Positions 9,496-19,071 of a stretch of 59,150 bases of DNA are shown here, one piece after another (the stretch's first letter is position 1; every line of letters starts with the position of its first letter). This DNA is from Guyanagaster necrorhizus (Eukaryota > Basidiomycota > Agaricomycetes > Agaricales > Physalacriaceae), in assembly GCF_019112545.1 (NCBI RefSeq), contig NW_025064901.1:566280-625429 (forward strand). Direction: 5' to 3'. A model generated the notes under the pieces. It had not been told where the DNA came from. It searched no databases and saw only the letters and a list, made by a program, of their open reading frames with translations. Both the position numbers and the translations under genes were made by a program.

Positions 9496-11514
9496 TCATT
9501 GTCGTTCCTTGGATATCCCAATGGTCCGGCCCTTCCATTTGTCGTAATCTTTTGGGATATATTGCTCGTTGCTTAGGATTGTCGTGAGATGGATGGGCGG
9601 TAGTCTCCTTTTGATACATTCGACCATGTATCCGGTATCCGTGGTGTCGTCCCATACCCCTGCGAGTGTTCCGAGTCGCTCTAGTTCGGTGAAGTACTCT
9701 GTAGTTGTTTTTCCGGCCAGTCTGTGTTCCGTTATTTGTCGTTTGTAGATTTCCAGAATGGCTAGTTGTGTTGGGGTATTTATAGGGGTCGGGATCCCAC
9801 CATCAGATGGTTGCACCCATGGTGTTGCTTCTGTGGTGTATGGTGGTGGCTGCTCAGCAGGTAGTTGCGGCACTGCTGGCAACTTTCTATGTCATGGATG
9901 TTGCCAGGTTGCCTGAGATCGGCTTCTATCACGCCGAGATGCCGTACCGGGGTTGGCGCGAGTGTTATGCAGGTGCCGAGATGGTGCCATTGTTGCTGTG
10001 GATGCCAGTTCTGAGCGTGAAGGGTTCGGTATCCACGGCTTGACTGTTGTCTGGTTGCCGTTTCTTGGCTTATGTAGCTGCATCGGCCCCACCTGGTAAT
10101 GCAAAAATTGTTGATTAAAATCAAAAATGGCCCCCCCCGTCCTTTGCTCTCCCGGACTTTCTTCCGATTCAAAGGGAGGGTCCCTGACCCTTTCCTTTGA
10201 ATCCCCCTCCTCGGCCTCATTGTCTGTTCCATCATCCTGGTCCCTCATTTCCCCCCTGAGAAGGGAAATTTTGGCCAGGTCATAAATTGTCACATTGACG
10301 GGTCTGGGGCTGGGTGCTGGGTCTGGCATCCTTTGGTCCAGGGCGAGGAGAAGGCTCCCACCCAGGCTGCTGTTGCTCCTGCTCGGCCTCTCTCCTTCTT
10401 GCGTCCACCGCCACTGCTCGGCTATATTGATGGAAGTTTCAGTAAAACCAGGGTCAAAGGAAGAGGGCAGCCACTGGCCCATCAAGAAACCATTTAAGGT
10501 CTCCTGTGGGGTCGATGTGCTGGCTGTCTCCTTCAATCGATCCCCGGTCTGCCGATATCCTGTTTCCTCGGTCCGGAATACTGTCAGTGTCTGCAATGGT
10601 ATCCGTTCCATATGATAGTGGGTGGCTGTTGTCAAGCTCTTCGGTGTCGGCATCGAGCTCCTCCTGTCTTGAGACGTTGTCGCTATAGATGACTCTGTCG
10701 ACAGGTGCCATCCATGGGTCAGACTCGGTGTGGGAGGGGGTGGGTTGTTGGAAGGGGGAGTCGAGGATGCTGCTGTTGATGAGAGTGTCGGTACTAACAC
10801 TCTTGTTTTCTCTTCGCTGCTGTTCTGCCTCTCGTGCTTGGAGATACCTCCCAAAGAGGTCGTTCTCCCTGTAAATCTCGTTGTCGCTTCTTGTCTGATT
10901 GGCAAAGAGCCCAGCGAAGTTCCTGATAGGTCGTTGTTCCAACTGGTTGACCTCTGTCCTGTTGTCAGTGCTGTTACCTCATACTGACATCGTATGATGG
11001 GATCCCTGACTCCTAGTACTGGTCCCGTGAGCCACCCATGAGCCATCCAAGGAGTCTCTGGCATGGTGCCCAATGCCGGTGCCAGAGACGGGGGTTAGTG
11101 TTCTTGTTGCTCAGGTACTGCACTGGGGGGATCGGATGGGGGTGCCGGACCTGAGTCGTCGGAACCCTGTTGCCCAAGGGTTTCCAGGGTCCTGGATGAC
11201 TGCCGGCAGAGGTCGTGGGGGGTATGCGTACTGTTGATCCTGTTCTTCTTCCTCCCTAGTATGTTCCGAAGACATTCTCCCAGAGACGTCTTCGGGGTCG
11301 ACTCCTTCTGGCTGATGGGGCTGTCGGGACGTCGAAGGTCGGGCTGAGGCAGGGATGTCGTGAAGAGGAAGATCCGGTGTAACATTCCGGAGAATGGTAT
11401 GAATGTGCTAGAATTCATGATAATGACAGATAGACCAGGCGATGATAGATTGGCGTCCATGGCACAGCTGTATGAGCACCAATAGACCGACCAGAATTCC
11501 GATGATAGAGACAA
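9496..11514 (-). pseudogene. gag: Gag of NB, lacking the zinc knuckle
   Basis: The open pieces 11514-11095, 11073-9892 (393 aa) and 9882-9496 (128 aa) are all in one frame, separated by single stops. The N-terminal piece includes SLGECLRNILGRKK and LETLGQQG, matching B2 Gag. The last piece carries a capsid-like segment (TEYFTELERLGTLAGVWDD...KDYDKWKGRT) aligned with the A2 and B1 capsid. The frame stops at 9496 (SKERQ) and no CCHC knuckle follows, unlike every autonomous copy here. The capsid may have been made in trans or lost function. It overlaps ORF1 (10454-11574) in the other frame. Confidence 0.72.
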
Positions 11515-11574
11515 AGAGTATAAAGAACTCTTAAGTAAAGTTCAGGTTTGAAGGATTAAGCACAGGGGGCATTC
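10454..11574 (-). pseudogene. ORF1 of NB (membrane-helix ORF overlapping gag)
   Basis: It starts at ATG 11574 (MPPVLNPS), close to the PBS. It has the same hydrophobic segment as B1 and A1 (FVSIIGILVGLLVLIQLC) but with a TAA stop just before it and a 2-nt insertion (a TA duplication near 11519-11522). The distal 162 aa (10942-10454) are open and include TDTIADTDSI and HIDPTGDLKWFLDGPVAALFL, shared with B2. After correcting for the insertion, its phase relative to gag is the same as in A1, A2, B1 and B2. The function is unknown. Confidence 0.6.
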
Positions 11575-11614
11575 AGTTTCTCAGCACAATTGGGCTTGAG
11601 AAAGGGAATGTGAA

Positions 11615-11627
11615 AGTCTCAAACTAA
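11615..11627 (-). other. Primer-binding site of NB (self-priming)
   Basis: The minus strand reads TTAGTTTGAGACT one base from the LTR. It pairs with the LTR segment AGTCTCGAACTAA (11802-11790) with one G-U wobble. The primer sequence differs from family A, and its partner differs to match. Confidence 0.72.
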
Positions 11628-11628
11628 T

Positions 11629-12154
11629 TGTTAAGCCCAAACCCCATGTGACAATCAACACGTGATAAACAGTTCAGTGCCTCACACTTCAGGCATGTCC
11701 GACTGAGTTCACTGATGTGTGGAGAGTGTTGTGTGGTTCAAGGCCCAACGAATTAGTTGAGCTCGAGATAAGATGGTGATGTATAAACTTTAGTTCGAGA
11801 CTGAGGTATTACAGCAAGAACTAAGCTACTTAAATACTGTTTGCTATAAATGACTGTTCACAAAAGCTGTTGTCCTGCTGTGTGCTGTTCCCCCTACCGT
11901 TTGTCAGCCTCTCCACAAAATCTATTGTCCTGCTGTGTGCTGTTACTGCTGTGCCGCAGTTGGAGGACAAAAGGAGCATTGTCTCTCCCTTCACAGCACA
12001 CAGCAGTGCAGTATGACACTGACTGACTGGGTTGCTGATCTAAGCGTTCCCACAGTCATAAGCGCTGGCCTAAGCGCCCTGACTAAGCAAAGATAGGGGT
12101 CATTTCCAAAGAAAGAGAAAGAAAAATAGGAAAAAGATCGGAAAAATTGTAACA
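11629..12154 (-). repeat. 5' LTR of NB (526 bp)
   Basis: Bounded by TGTTAAG and GTAACA and followed by the CCTGA duplication. On the minus strand TATTTAAG (11836-11829) lies 34 nt before the predicted RNA start at 11802. An internal short repeat (CCTGCTGTGTGCTGTT) occurs twice, near 11872 and 11928. Confidence 0.92.
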
Positions 12155-12569
12155 CCTGATGGGTTATAGAACTATCCAAGTATAAATATACACTGCACCA
12201 CAAGGCTAGTGCAGTAAATAAAAAGGCTGACTTCCTTAGCTGCAGAGCCAATCATGACCAGAGAGAAAGTGACAATGAAGGAGTCATATTATTATGATCT
12301 GAATACTTCTGGATGATGATAATGCCCACTGAGGAGGAAGTGCATAAGTGCATTAAGAGCACTACTTGGGATTTCCACAAGTGAGATCAATGGATTGCTC
12401 CATCACTCAACCATGAGCAGAGACTGAAGAAAGAAGGAGGATTGATCTGCTATGATGGGAAGATCTATATTCTAAGAGATCAGAGACTTCATGACAATAT
12501 CATTACCACATGTCATGATCATATGACAGCTGGACATTCAGGCATTGCTAAAATGAAGGAGCTTATCCT
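12155..12569 (+). pseudogene. pol: Decayed pol of C1, part 2 (end of RNase H, IN zinc finger)
   Basis: It resumes exactly where 6649 stopped, after the duplicated CCTGA. It holds the end of RNase H (LHHKASAVNKKADFLSC near 12190-12240) and the start of the integrase HHCC zinc finger (CHDHMTAGHSGIAKMKEL near 12510-12567). Stops replace several Arg and Trp codons. It is cut by a solo LTR at 12570. Confidence 0.8.
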
Positions 12570-13099
12570 TGTTACGATTTTTCCCATTTTCTTTCTATTT
12601 TTCTCTCTTTTCTTCAGAAATAACCCCTATCTTTGCTTAGTCAGGGTGCTTAGGCCAGCGCTTATGACTGTGGGAATGCTTAGATCAGCAACCCAGTCAG
12701 TCAGTGTCATACTGCACTGCTGTGTGCTGTGAAGGGAGAGACAATGCTCCTTTTGTCCTCCAACTGCAGTGCAGCAGTAACAGCTCACAGCAGGACAATA
12801 GCTCTTGTGGAGAGACTGGCAATGGTAGGGGAAACAGCACAACAGCAAGACAACAGCTTTTGTGAAAGGTTTATTAATAGCTAGATAACAGAACAGTATT
12901 TAAGCAGCTTAGTTCTTGCTGTAATACCTCAGTCTCGAACTAAAGTTTCACTTCACTATCTTATCTCAAGCAAACTATTAAATGCCTTGAACCACACCAC
13001 ACTCTTAACACATCAGTGAACTCAGTCGGACATACCCGAAGTGCGAGGTACCGAACTGTTTATCACATGTTGATTGTCACATGGGATTTGGGCTTAACA
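12570..13099 (+). repeat. Solo family B LTR (530 bp)
   Basis: It runs TGTTACGATT to GGGCTTAACA in plus orientation. It is flanked by the direct repeat ATCCT (12565-12569 and 13100-13104), with no internal element. This is the footprint of LTR-LTR recombination after insertion into C1 integrase. Confidence 0.93.
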
Positions 13100-13104
13100 A
13101 TCCT

Positions 13105-13422
13105 ATAGGAATATTGGTGGCTCAAGATAGACCACAATATCACCTGATATATCAAGGCTTGCAAGATTTGCCAGTGTGGCAAGTCCTCAATACAACCCCA
13201 AGCAGTACTACTTCACCCAAATAAGATCTCTTCATCACTATGGATCTACATTTCAGTGGATATGATCACTGGACTTTCTGAAAGTGATGGCTATGATGTA
13301 ATTATCATCATAGTTGATCGATTCTCAAAGGCAATCATTCTGATCATCTGTTCAACAGAATTAACATTGGAAGAATGGGCAAAAATCCTATGAGATAAGG
13401 TCTATATAAAGTATGACATGCC
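13105..13422 (+). pseudogene. pol: Decayed pol of C1, part 3 (integrase core)
   Basis: Encodes the CxxC half of the integrase zinc finger (CKICQCGKSS) and the first catalytic Asp region (HISVDMITGLSESDGYDVIIIIVDRFSKAI). The sequence matches B1 integrase with scattered stops. The last five bases ATGCC are the target site of the following solo D LTR. Confidence 0.8.
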
Positions 13423-13914
13423 TGTTAGGAACGTGCCAATCGAGTGGGCTTGAGTGCACGCGCGGAGTCCGGCAGAGTGCATGGGCGTTGACGAAGCTAT
13501 TGGCAATGTCACCCTTGAGTCGGGGCCCAAGGATCTGGATGGACAGAATGGAGTTCTGTCAGAGAAGTGAACAGGAGTATCCTTCGGAGCGGAATCCGAC
13601 GGATGAGATAGGGAGGAGTGAGTACGAAGTGTAGATGGCTTATCCAAGTTGATATTCGAACTGAGTAGTTACGGTGATATACATGGCTTTATATACTAAT
13701 AGTAGCTAATTCCGAGTCGGGTTCCATTGGGTTCCGGTGTGAATATTCGCTACCGAGTTCGGGGTCTAGGTATTACAATGTGAAATACAGATGTGAAATG
13801 ATAATGGTGAAATGAAATTAGTAGGTAATGGGAAGCGGCTGGAGTCCGGTGGGTAGCGTGATAGAATTCGTGGTTGGTTGAGGTGACACGGAGGCCGGCG
13901 GCATGTGCGTAACA
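13423..13914 (-). repeat. Solo family D LTR (492 bp)
   Basis: It runs TGTTAGGAAC to GCGTAACA on the plus strand and matches the D2 LTR (55961-56452). The direct repeat ATGCC flanks it (13418-13422 and 13915-13919). It retains more CpG than the other D LTRs and carries the LTR-borne ORF on the minus strand from 13647 (MDKPSTLRTH...). Confidence 0.93.
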
Positions 13915-13919
13915 ATGCC

Positions 13920-14310
13920 TCAAGTTGTGATTTCAGACAGGAGTCTACAATTCATCTCCAAATTTCTGGATGACTTGTATCAACTCCTCAACATTAAATA
14001 GAATGCTTCAATGGCATATCACCTCCAAATAGACAGACAAACAGAGTGGGTGAATCAAGAAATTAAAAAGTATCTCTGACTTTTTATCAATTATTGCTAA
14101 GATGATTGAATAGAATAGCTGGCACTAGCCACTTTTCAACACAATAACAGAATTCATTTGGCAACTGGCAAAACACCTTTCTTTGTGAACTATAGGAGAC
14201 ATTCACAGATGACCCAAAGTGAAAGAAAATATATGACAACACTAGCATCAATAGATTTTGCCACAACTATGGCAAAAATCCATGAAAAAATGAAGATAGC
14301 TCTTGAAAAG
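13920..14310 (+). pseudogene. pol: Decayed pol of C1, part 4 (integrase second half)
   Basis: It continues after ATGCC with the second catalytic Asp region (QVVISDRSLQFISKF) and the Glu region. In B1 the latter reads QTEQANQEIEKYL; here it reads QTEWVNQEIKKYL followed by a TGA. It ends in KMKIALEK, where A2 inserted at the target AAAAG, and resumes at 22414. Confidence 0.8.
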
Positions 14311-14746
14311 TGTTAAGCCCAGGCGTCACGTGAGCAGATACACGTGATAAACAGATGTTCCTTCGCACTTTGAGGAATCACCCGAGTTCACTTATGTGTG
14401 TAGCCGAGCGGTGTGACTCAAGGTCAGATATAGACTCGAGGTAGAATGGTGTGTATAAACTTTAGCTCAAAGCTGGGTTTATCCAGCGAGAGCTAGGAGT
14501 CTTAAATACTGTTTGTGTGGTGCTAAGAATACTACTACTTATTGTGTCGACTTGTGTCCATGGTGCCCATTGTCCTTGGGCACCGTTGTTGTACATAAAA
14601 GGGTGGCTACGTATTGTCAAGCATCGTTGTATGAATGCGGAGAATAGGCCTTTGTGCTGACCAATCTCTTCCCACCATGTCCTGACTAAGCATAAAATAG
14701 GGGTCGTTGAGGGAGTTAGGGAAAATTATAGAGGAAAATCGTAACA
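14311..14746 (-). repeat. 3' LTR of A2 (436 bp)
   Basis: It runs TGTTAAGCCC to CGTAACA and is preceded by AAAAG. It pairs with 21973-22408. Confidence 0.95.
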
Positions 14747-14778
14747 TTACCCCCTCCTTAAGACCATCGTCCCGATGG
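14747..14778 (-). promoter_or_regulatory. Polypurine tract and hairpin of A2
   Basis: Minus strand CTTAAGGAGGGGGTAA abuts the LTR. Just upstream, CCATCGGGACGATGG (14764-14778) forms a 6-bp stem with a 3-nt loop, and it lies directly after the pol stop codon (14780-14782). Confidence 0.82.
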
Positions 14779-14779
14779 C

Positions 14780-16039
14780 TTAATTAAGGGATAGTTCATA
14801 ATCGCATATGGCCTGGGCCGCCGACATGTGTTTTTCGTTGACCCATTGATTGGATTCTGGTCCATATCCCTTCCAACTGACGAGGTAGTCGACGGTGGTT
14901 GTCATACCTCCTCCTTTGGCTTTGATTTTGCGCAGTTTGTGATTGAGGACTTGGTCGACCTCATAGTGTTCTTCGTCCTCGACAAGGATTGGAGGAGGAG
15001 GGGGCGGTTTCTGTTGGTTTGGGAACGTGGGCACGATGAAAGAGGTTAGAAGGATCTCGTTGAAAACGTCGTGAACTTTCCAGGAGGATGGAAGCTTTAG
15101 CTTGTAAGCAGAGGAGCCGACTTTGGTGAGGACCAGAAAAGGGCCGGTACGCTTGTCAGATAGCTTTCTCTTTGGGCGTGGGAGGTGAAGGTTTGTTGTG
15201 TCAAGCCATACGAGGTCATTGACAGCATAACTGTGAGAAGGTTTTTTGTGCTTGTCATATTGTTTCTTCATCATAGCGGCTGCCTTTTCGAGGGCTGTTT
15301 TCGTTTCAGAGTGTATGGTTTGCATTGTAGTGGCGAAGTCTTTGGAGGCTGGGGTGGAGGCCTGTAATTGAGTCTTTTGGGAAATGTGGGGGTGACGTCC
15401 GTGGTTGATGTAGAATGGGGTCTTCCTGGTCGCGGAGTGTACACGATTATTATGTTGGAACGCGGCAAGGGCTAACCATTTGGTCCAGTCATCCTGTCGG
15501 TAGTTGATGAACAACCGTAAGTATTTTTCGATCTCTTGGTTGACTCGTTCTGTCTGCCCATCAGTTTGGGGATGGTATGCTGTGGATGCGTTTTGGTGAA
15601 TGTTAAGTAGTCGGTACAGGTCTGTCATGAATTTTGAGACAAATTGGGGTCTCCGGTCGGAAATGACGACCTGTGGCATTCCGTGCTTCACATATACTTC
15701 ATCTCGGAGGATTTTGGCCCAACCCTCGGAGGTGAGTTCTGTTGAACAGGCGATCGGTATGATGGCCTTTGAAAATCGATCAACAATGATGATGATGGCA
15801 TCGTATCCTTGGCTTTCCAGCAATCCAGTGATCATATCGACTGATATGTGAGTCCACGGGGCGTTGGGAATTTCATTCGGGTGTAGGGGTGCAGCTCGAG
15901 GTTGAGTTGAGGACTTCCCCCTTTGACAGGTCTCACATGCCTTGATATAATTGGTGACGTCCTTATCGAGTTTTGGCCACCAATATTCCTGCAGTACCAA
16001 TTCCTTTGTTTTTGCTATCCCTGGATGTCCTGCCATCAC
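14780..16039 (-). CDS. pol: A2 Pol: integrase with C-terminal chromodomain (open segment)
   Basis: An open run of 419 codons, the C-terminal part of Pol. Residues 1-40 hold the second half of the HHCC zinc finger (CETC, C35 and C38); its first His lie just upstream of a stop at 16040-16051. The catalytic triad is visible as D69 (HISVDMITG), D128 (VVISDR) and E164 (GQTERVN), a DD35E spacing. Position 130 is Arg where the sister copies have Gly (SDRGPQF), which may impair the enzyme. About residues 350-419 form a chromodomain (YLVSWKGYGPESNQWVNEKHM), the module that in Tf1/MAGGY-type elements steers integration to marked chromatin. Family B copies carry an extra tail after this domain; A2 ends here. 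It is part of a broken polyprotein, not a separate gene. Confidence 0.9.
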   Translation of the reverse strand: MMAGHPGIAKTKELVLQEYWWPKLDKDVTNYIKACETCQRGKSSTQPRAAPLHPNEIPNAPWTHISVDMITGLLESQGYDAIIIIVDRFSKAIIPIACSTELTSEGWAKILRDEVYVKHGMPQVVISDRRPQFVSKFMTDLYRLLNIHQNASTAYHPQTDGQTERVNQEIEKYLRLFINYRQDDWTKWLALAAFQHNNRVHSATRKTPFYINHGRHPHISQKTQLQASTPASKDFATTMQTIHSETKTALEKAAAMMKKQYDKHKKPSHSYAVNDLVWLDTTNLHLPRPKRKLSDKRTGPFLVLTKVGSSAYKLKLPSSWKVHDVFNEILLTSFIVPTFPNQQKPPPPPPILVEDEEHYEVDQVLNHKLRKIKAKGGGMTTTVDYLVSWKGYGPESNQWVNEKHMSAAQAICDYELSLN

Positions 16040-16051
16040 ATGGTCATGATA

Positions 16052-16804
16052 TTAGGTGATTATTTCCCCGTGAAGGTTTGGTTCACGGGGGATATAAATC
16101 CGTCCATCGTATCGTATCATCCCCCCTTCCATCGTTAATCCCCGCTCATGGTTGAGGGAAGGAGCGATCTGTTGATCCCATTTGTGAGGATCACGGGTCG
16201 CGCTTTTGATCTGTTCGTGTATTTCGGCCTCTGTTGGCATAATCATGGCGCGAAAATGCTCTGGTCGGAGGATTATTACTCCTTCATTGTCCCCTCCCCC
16301 CTGATCATGATCAGCCCTTCGGCTCAGCAAGTCTGCCTTTTTGTTGGCAGCGCCCGGTTTATGATGTAGGGTGTACTGATATTGGGTTAATTCAGTAACC
16401 CATCGTGCTTGTCGTCGGTTCAGTTTTTGTGGTTGATGGAAATAGCGCAAGTTTTGATGATCCGTCCATATCTCGAAAGTTTCTGCGGCCCCAGTCAGGT
16501 AGTGTCGCCACTCTTCAAGGGCTAACATGATGGCGAGCAGCTCCTTGTCGTAGATTTTGTAGTTCCTCTCCATAACTGATAGCGCCTTGGAGAGGAACGC
16601 GACTGGTCGCCATTTTCCCTCTTGCTCTTGGGATAGGACGGCGCCGATGGCGCCTTCGCTGGAATCCGCCTCTACCTTGAACTTTTCGTCATTTGTTGGT
16701 ATGGTGAGTACCACATCCTCGGCTAGCCATCGTTTGAGATCGTTAAAGGCGGTCCGCTGGGACGATCCCCATGCCCAGGGGGCATTGCCAGTTAGCTGTG
16801 TCAT
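16052..16804 (-). CDS. pol: A2 Pol: RNase H and start of integrase (open segment)
   Basis: 250 residues in the same frame as its neighbours. RNase H active-site residues are visible at D47 (VEADSSEGAIGAVLS), E88 (YDKELLAIM) and D115 (EIWTDHQNLRYF), with the usual terminal LHHKPGAANKKADLLSRR. The integrase N-terminal linker follows (FRAMIMPTEAEIHEQI). It is separated from RT by a TGA at the codon for Arg in KIVRP, and from the integrase core by a TAA next to YHDH. In the living element it would degrade RNA in the RNA:DNA hybrid during reverse transcription. Confidence 0.88.
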   Translation of the reverse strand: MTQLTGNAPWAWGSSQRTAFNDLKRWLAEDVVLTIPTNDEKFKVEADSSEGAIGAVLSQEQEGKWRPVAFLSKALSVMERNYKIYDKELLAIMLALEEWRHYLTGAAETFEIWTDHQNLRYFHQPQKLNRRQARWVTELTQYQYTLHHKPGAANKKADLLSRRADHDQGGGDNEGVIILRPEHFRAMIMPTEAEIHEQIKSATRDPHKWDQQIAPSLNHERGLTMEGGMIRYDGRIYIPREPNLHGEIIT

Positions 16805-16807
16805 GGG

Positions 16808-17203
16808 TCAGACGATCTTGCTGTAGTCCCGTATGAAGCGTCGGTAGAAATTCGTAAAGCCGAGGAAAGATTGGAGTTCCTTCTTTTTTGTTGGCTCCGG
16901 CCATTCCGTCACTCCCCTGACTTTGACAGGGTCCATTCGAATACTTCCTTCCGCGATGATTACCCCAAGGTACTTGGTCTCTGTGGTCTCGAACTCGCAC
17001 TTCTCGGCTTTGAGAAAGAGTTTATGCCGTCTCATGCGTTCGAGAACCTTTCGGACTAGAATCCGGTGTTCCTCCTTGGTTTTCGACATGATCAAGATGT
17101 CATCAAGGTATATGGTGATCTTCCCGGTGGTGATGAGATCCTTGAATATATCGTTCATCATCCACTGGAAGGTCGCCGGGGAATTGGTGAGGCCGAAGAA
17201 CAT
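16808..17203 (-). CDS. pol: A2 Pol: reverse transcriptase palm and thumb (open segment)
   Basis: 131 residues with the [16 protein letters not shown] motif and the catalytic [11 protein letters not shown] (D34, D35). It continues with KYLGVIIAEG and QSFLGFTNFYRRFI, typical of Ty3/gypsy RT. It is separated from the fingers region (17249 onward) by a TAG at the Trp of GDEWKAAF. The active site itself is intact. Confidence 0.9.
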   Translation of the reverse strand: MFFGLTNSPATFQWMMNDIFKDLITTGKITIYLDDILIMSKTKEEHRILVRKVLERMRRHKLFLKAEKCEFETTETKYLGVIIAEGSIRMDPVKVRGVTEWPEPTKKKELQSFLGFTNFYRRFIRDYSKIV

Positions 17204-17248
17204 TACCGTGGGCTCGAAGAGTCCTTGATTAGTCCTGAACGCAGCCTT

Positions 17249-18484
17249 CTATTCGTCCCCTTCCTTGATACGGACATTGTTGTACCCCCATCGTACGTCC
17301 AGCTTGGTGTAGTATTTGGCTCCCCGAAGTTTATCCATCAACTCGGAGATTAGGGGAAGGGGGTAGCAGTTCTTAATGGTCATTTCGTTCAGCTTTCGAT
17401 AGTCCTGTACAGGTCTGAGTTTACCGTCCTTCTTTTTGACAAAGAAGAACGGTGAGGCCATGGGAGATTTGGATGCCTGAATTCGCCCACTGGACAAGTT
17501 CTCGTCGAGGAATTTGTCCAGCTCCTGCTGCTCGGTATTACTGAGCGGATAGGTTTTGCAGTCAAGGTTGGCGTTCGCGTTCGGAATTAATTCTATGGCA
17601 TGATCCCATGGTTTTGGTTCAGGTAGTTCGTCAAAGTTTTCCTTGGCAAACAGGTCTTGATAGTCTCGGGCCCATGGAGGAACCATTTCTTCAAAGGTCT
17701 TCTCCTCCTTTTGTTGGTTGGCCCGGGCGGCTAGATCGTTGGCATGGTGCATGGCCCAGAGGTGTATCTCTTGTTGTATATCCACTGCCAAGATGGTCTC
17801 CCCATCCTCCATCTCTTCATCCCAGCAGTCATCGGGATCTTCGTCCGGCAACTCGAATGGGATTTTTCGGCACCTGCACCTGGCGAATGTGATCCGACCG
17901 GTTTTCCAATTAATGAGCGGATTGTGTCGTATTAACCAGTCGTGTCCAAGGAAGACTTCCTTGGTTCCTAGATCCGTTACCGCAAGGTCAATGTGTTCGG
18001 CGTGATCTCTGATAGTTAACCGAAGTTCAACAAATTCGGTGATGGACCCCACCTGATTTTTCGTCCCATTGGCGTTATAGACTGGAATCGGGGCGGCGGT
18101 GGCACAGGTTGGAATGCGGTTTTTTTCTACAAAGGCTTGATTGATCGAGCTTCCGGTGCACCCGCTGTCCACCAGCATTGTTACTTCGTGCGTGGTTCGG
18201 TTGGTTAACGTTTCGATCCTCGCTTTAACGACGAGATCTTGTCCCATCGTTTTGGCCCGTCGGACGAATCGTCGGGGTCCCCGAAGTTCATCGATCCACT
18301 CCAGGGCTCGGCACCTCTCTGCTCTCTTTAATCCTTCGATCATCTCGTCGACCACCTCTTCAGCTCTGGTTCGATGTATCCAGTTTTTGAGTATGGCTTT
18401 CGCCGCTGCCTCATCCTTGGCTTCTCTGATGGCCCTCCAGGTCCATTCAGTGTCGAAGGGTTTGAGCCATGCTTTGGGGCTCAC
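17249..18484 (-). CDS. pol: A2 Pol: protease and reverse transcriptase fingers (open segment)
   Basis: 411 residues in the -1 frame relative to gag. The aspartic protease active site is VDSGCTGS (D106), followed by the flap/C-lobe region VFLGHDWLIRHNPLINW. RT begins at about residue 310 with LDKFLDENLSSGRI, KKKDGKLRPVQDYRKLN and motif [11 protein letters not shown], and ends at a TAG. The first codon is GTG and not a true start: the pol frame is open further upstream to about 18724 apart from a TGA at about 18495 where B1 has CAA. Pol should therefore enter by -1 frameshifting from gag. Confidence 0.9.
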   Translation of the reverse strand: MSPKAWLKPFDTEWTWRAIREAKDEAAAKAILKNWIHRTRAEEVVDEMIEGLKRAERCRALEWIDELRGPRRFVRRAKTMGQDLVVKARIETLTNRTTHEVTMLVDSGCTGSSINQAFVEKNRIPTCATAAPIPVYNANGTKNQVGSITEFVELRLTIRDHAEHIDLAVTDLGTKEVFLGHDWLIRHNPLINWKTGRITFARCRCRKIPFELPDEDPDDCWDEEMEDGETILAVDIQQEIHLWAMHHANDLAARANQQKEEKTFEEMVPPWARDYQDLFAKENFDELPEPKPWDHAIELIPNANANLDCKTYPLSNTEQQELDKFLDENLSSGRIQASKSPMASPFFFVKKKDGKLRPVQDYRKLNEMTIKNCYPLPLISELMDKLRGAKYYTKLDVRWGYNNVRIKEGDE

Positions 18485-18672
18485 TGCCCCTGTTCAGCCC
18501 GTAGGCACTTGAGTCTGTTCTTGCAATTCTTCGGTGTGCATGTCAACTGTGGGTATATTCGAATGCGTTATGTACATAGGCATAGGCATAACTACAGAAA
18601 TACTATCAGTCTGACTAGCAGCTGGAATAGGCACACCGTGGTCTTTCACGGCCGACTTAGTGGAATTGCACA

Positions 18673-19053
18673 CTAGTCGGCCCCCTCTTTTACCTCCTCC
18701 ACTTTGGTCTCTTTTCCCAGTTCTTCATCTTCCTTTTGTAGCTCGGCGATTTGTGCCTGGATGTCTTTGCGGGTCCTCTTCTTCTTCAGACAATCTTTCG
18801 CCATGTGTCCCTTCTGTCTGCAATTGAAGCACTTGCCTTCCTTCTTCATTCTGTCGATATCCATGGGTTTGCCGGTCCCAGTATAGGTCGTTCCGGTCCC
18901 GGTCTTCTGAGTGCCATAGGCGGGAGCCGTTGAGGGTCCCTGCGATTTCCTGGCAGTTTGCCCCAGTTTGTTTGGGGTTGGCAGAGTCGGTTTCTTGTTG
19001 TAGTCCTGTAAGGTCGATGCCTCCGCTTTCTGCCTTTGTCGCTCCTTGTACAT
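18673..19053 (-). CDS. gag: A2 Gag: nucleocapsid with CCHC knuckle (open segment)
   Basis: 126 residues ending Gag. The zinc knuckle CFNCRQKGHMAKDC (C75, C78, H83, C88) binds RNA in this family. It is followed by an acidic/basic helix (AELQKEDEELGKETKVEEVKEG) and the stop at 18673-18675. The Gag/Pol overlap spans about 18673-18724. It contains GGGAAAA in register as a -1 slippery heptamer (CTG GGA AAA) and the sequence GGTAAAAG shared with C1, B1 and B2. Confidence 0.88.
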   Translation of the reverse strand: MYKERQRQKAEASTLQDYNKKPTLPTPNKLGQTARKSQGPSTAPAYGTQKTGTGTTYTGTGKPMDIDRMKKEGKCFNCRQKGHMAKDCLKKKRTRKDIQAQIAELQKEDEELGKETKVEEVKEGAD

Positions 19054-19071
19054 CTCGACGATCCTTTCCTT

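Larger units (their letters stand above)
6650..12154 (-). mobile_element. NB: non-autonomous family B element with gag but collapsed pol
   Basis: Two 526-bp LTRs (6650-7175 and 11629-12154) flank 4.45 kb of internal sequence. The 5-bp duplication CCTGA (6645-6649 and 12155-12159) proves insertion as a unit into C1. In element order it has a PBS, ORF1 and gag (about 11.57-9.5 kb). The roughly 4.2 kb pol of B1 is replaced by about 2.1 kb of diverged, partly repeated pol scraps (9.4-7.2 kb), followed by a B-type C-terminal tail, hairpin and polypurine tract. No zinc knuckle, protease or catalytic RT motif is visible. It must have relied on proteins from another copy. Confidence 0.9.
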
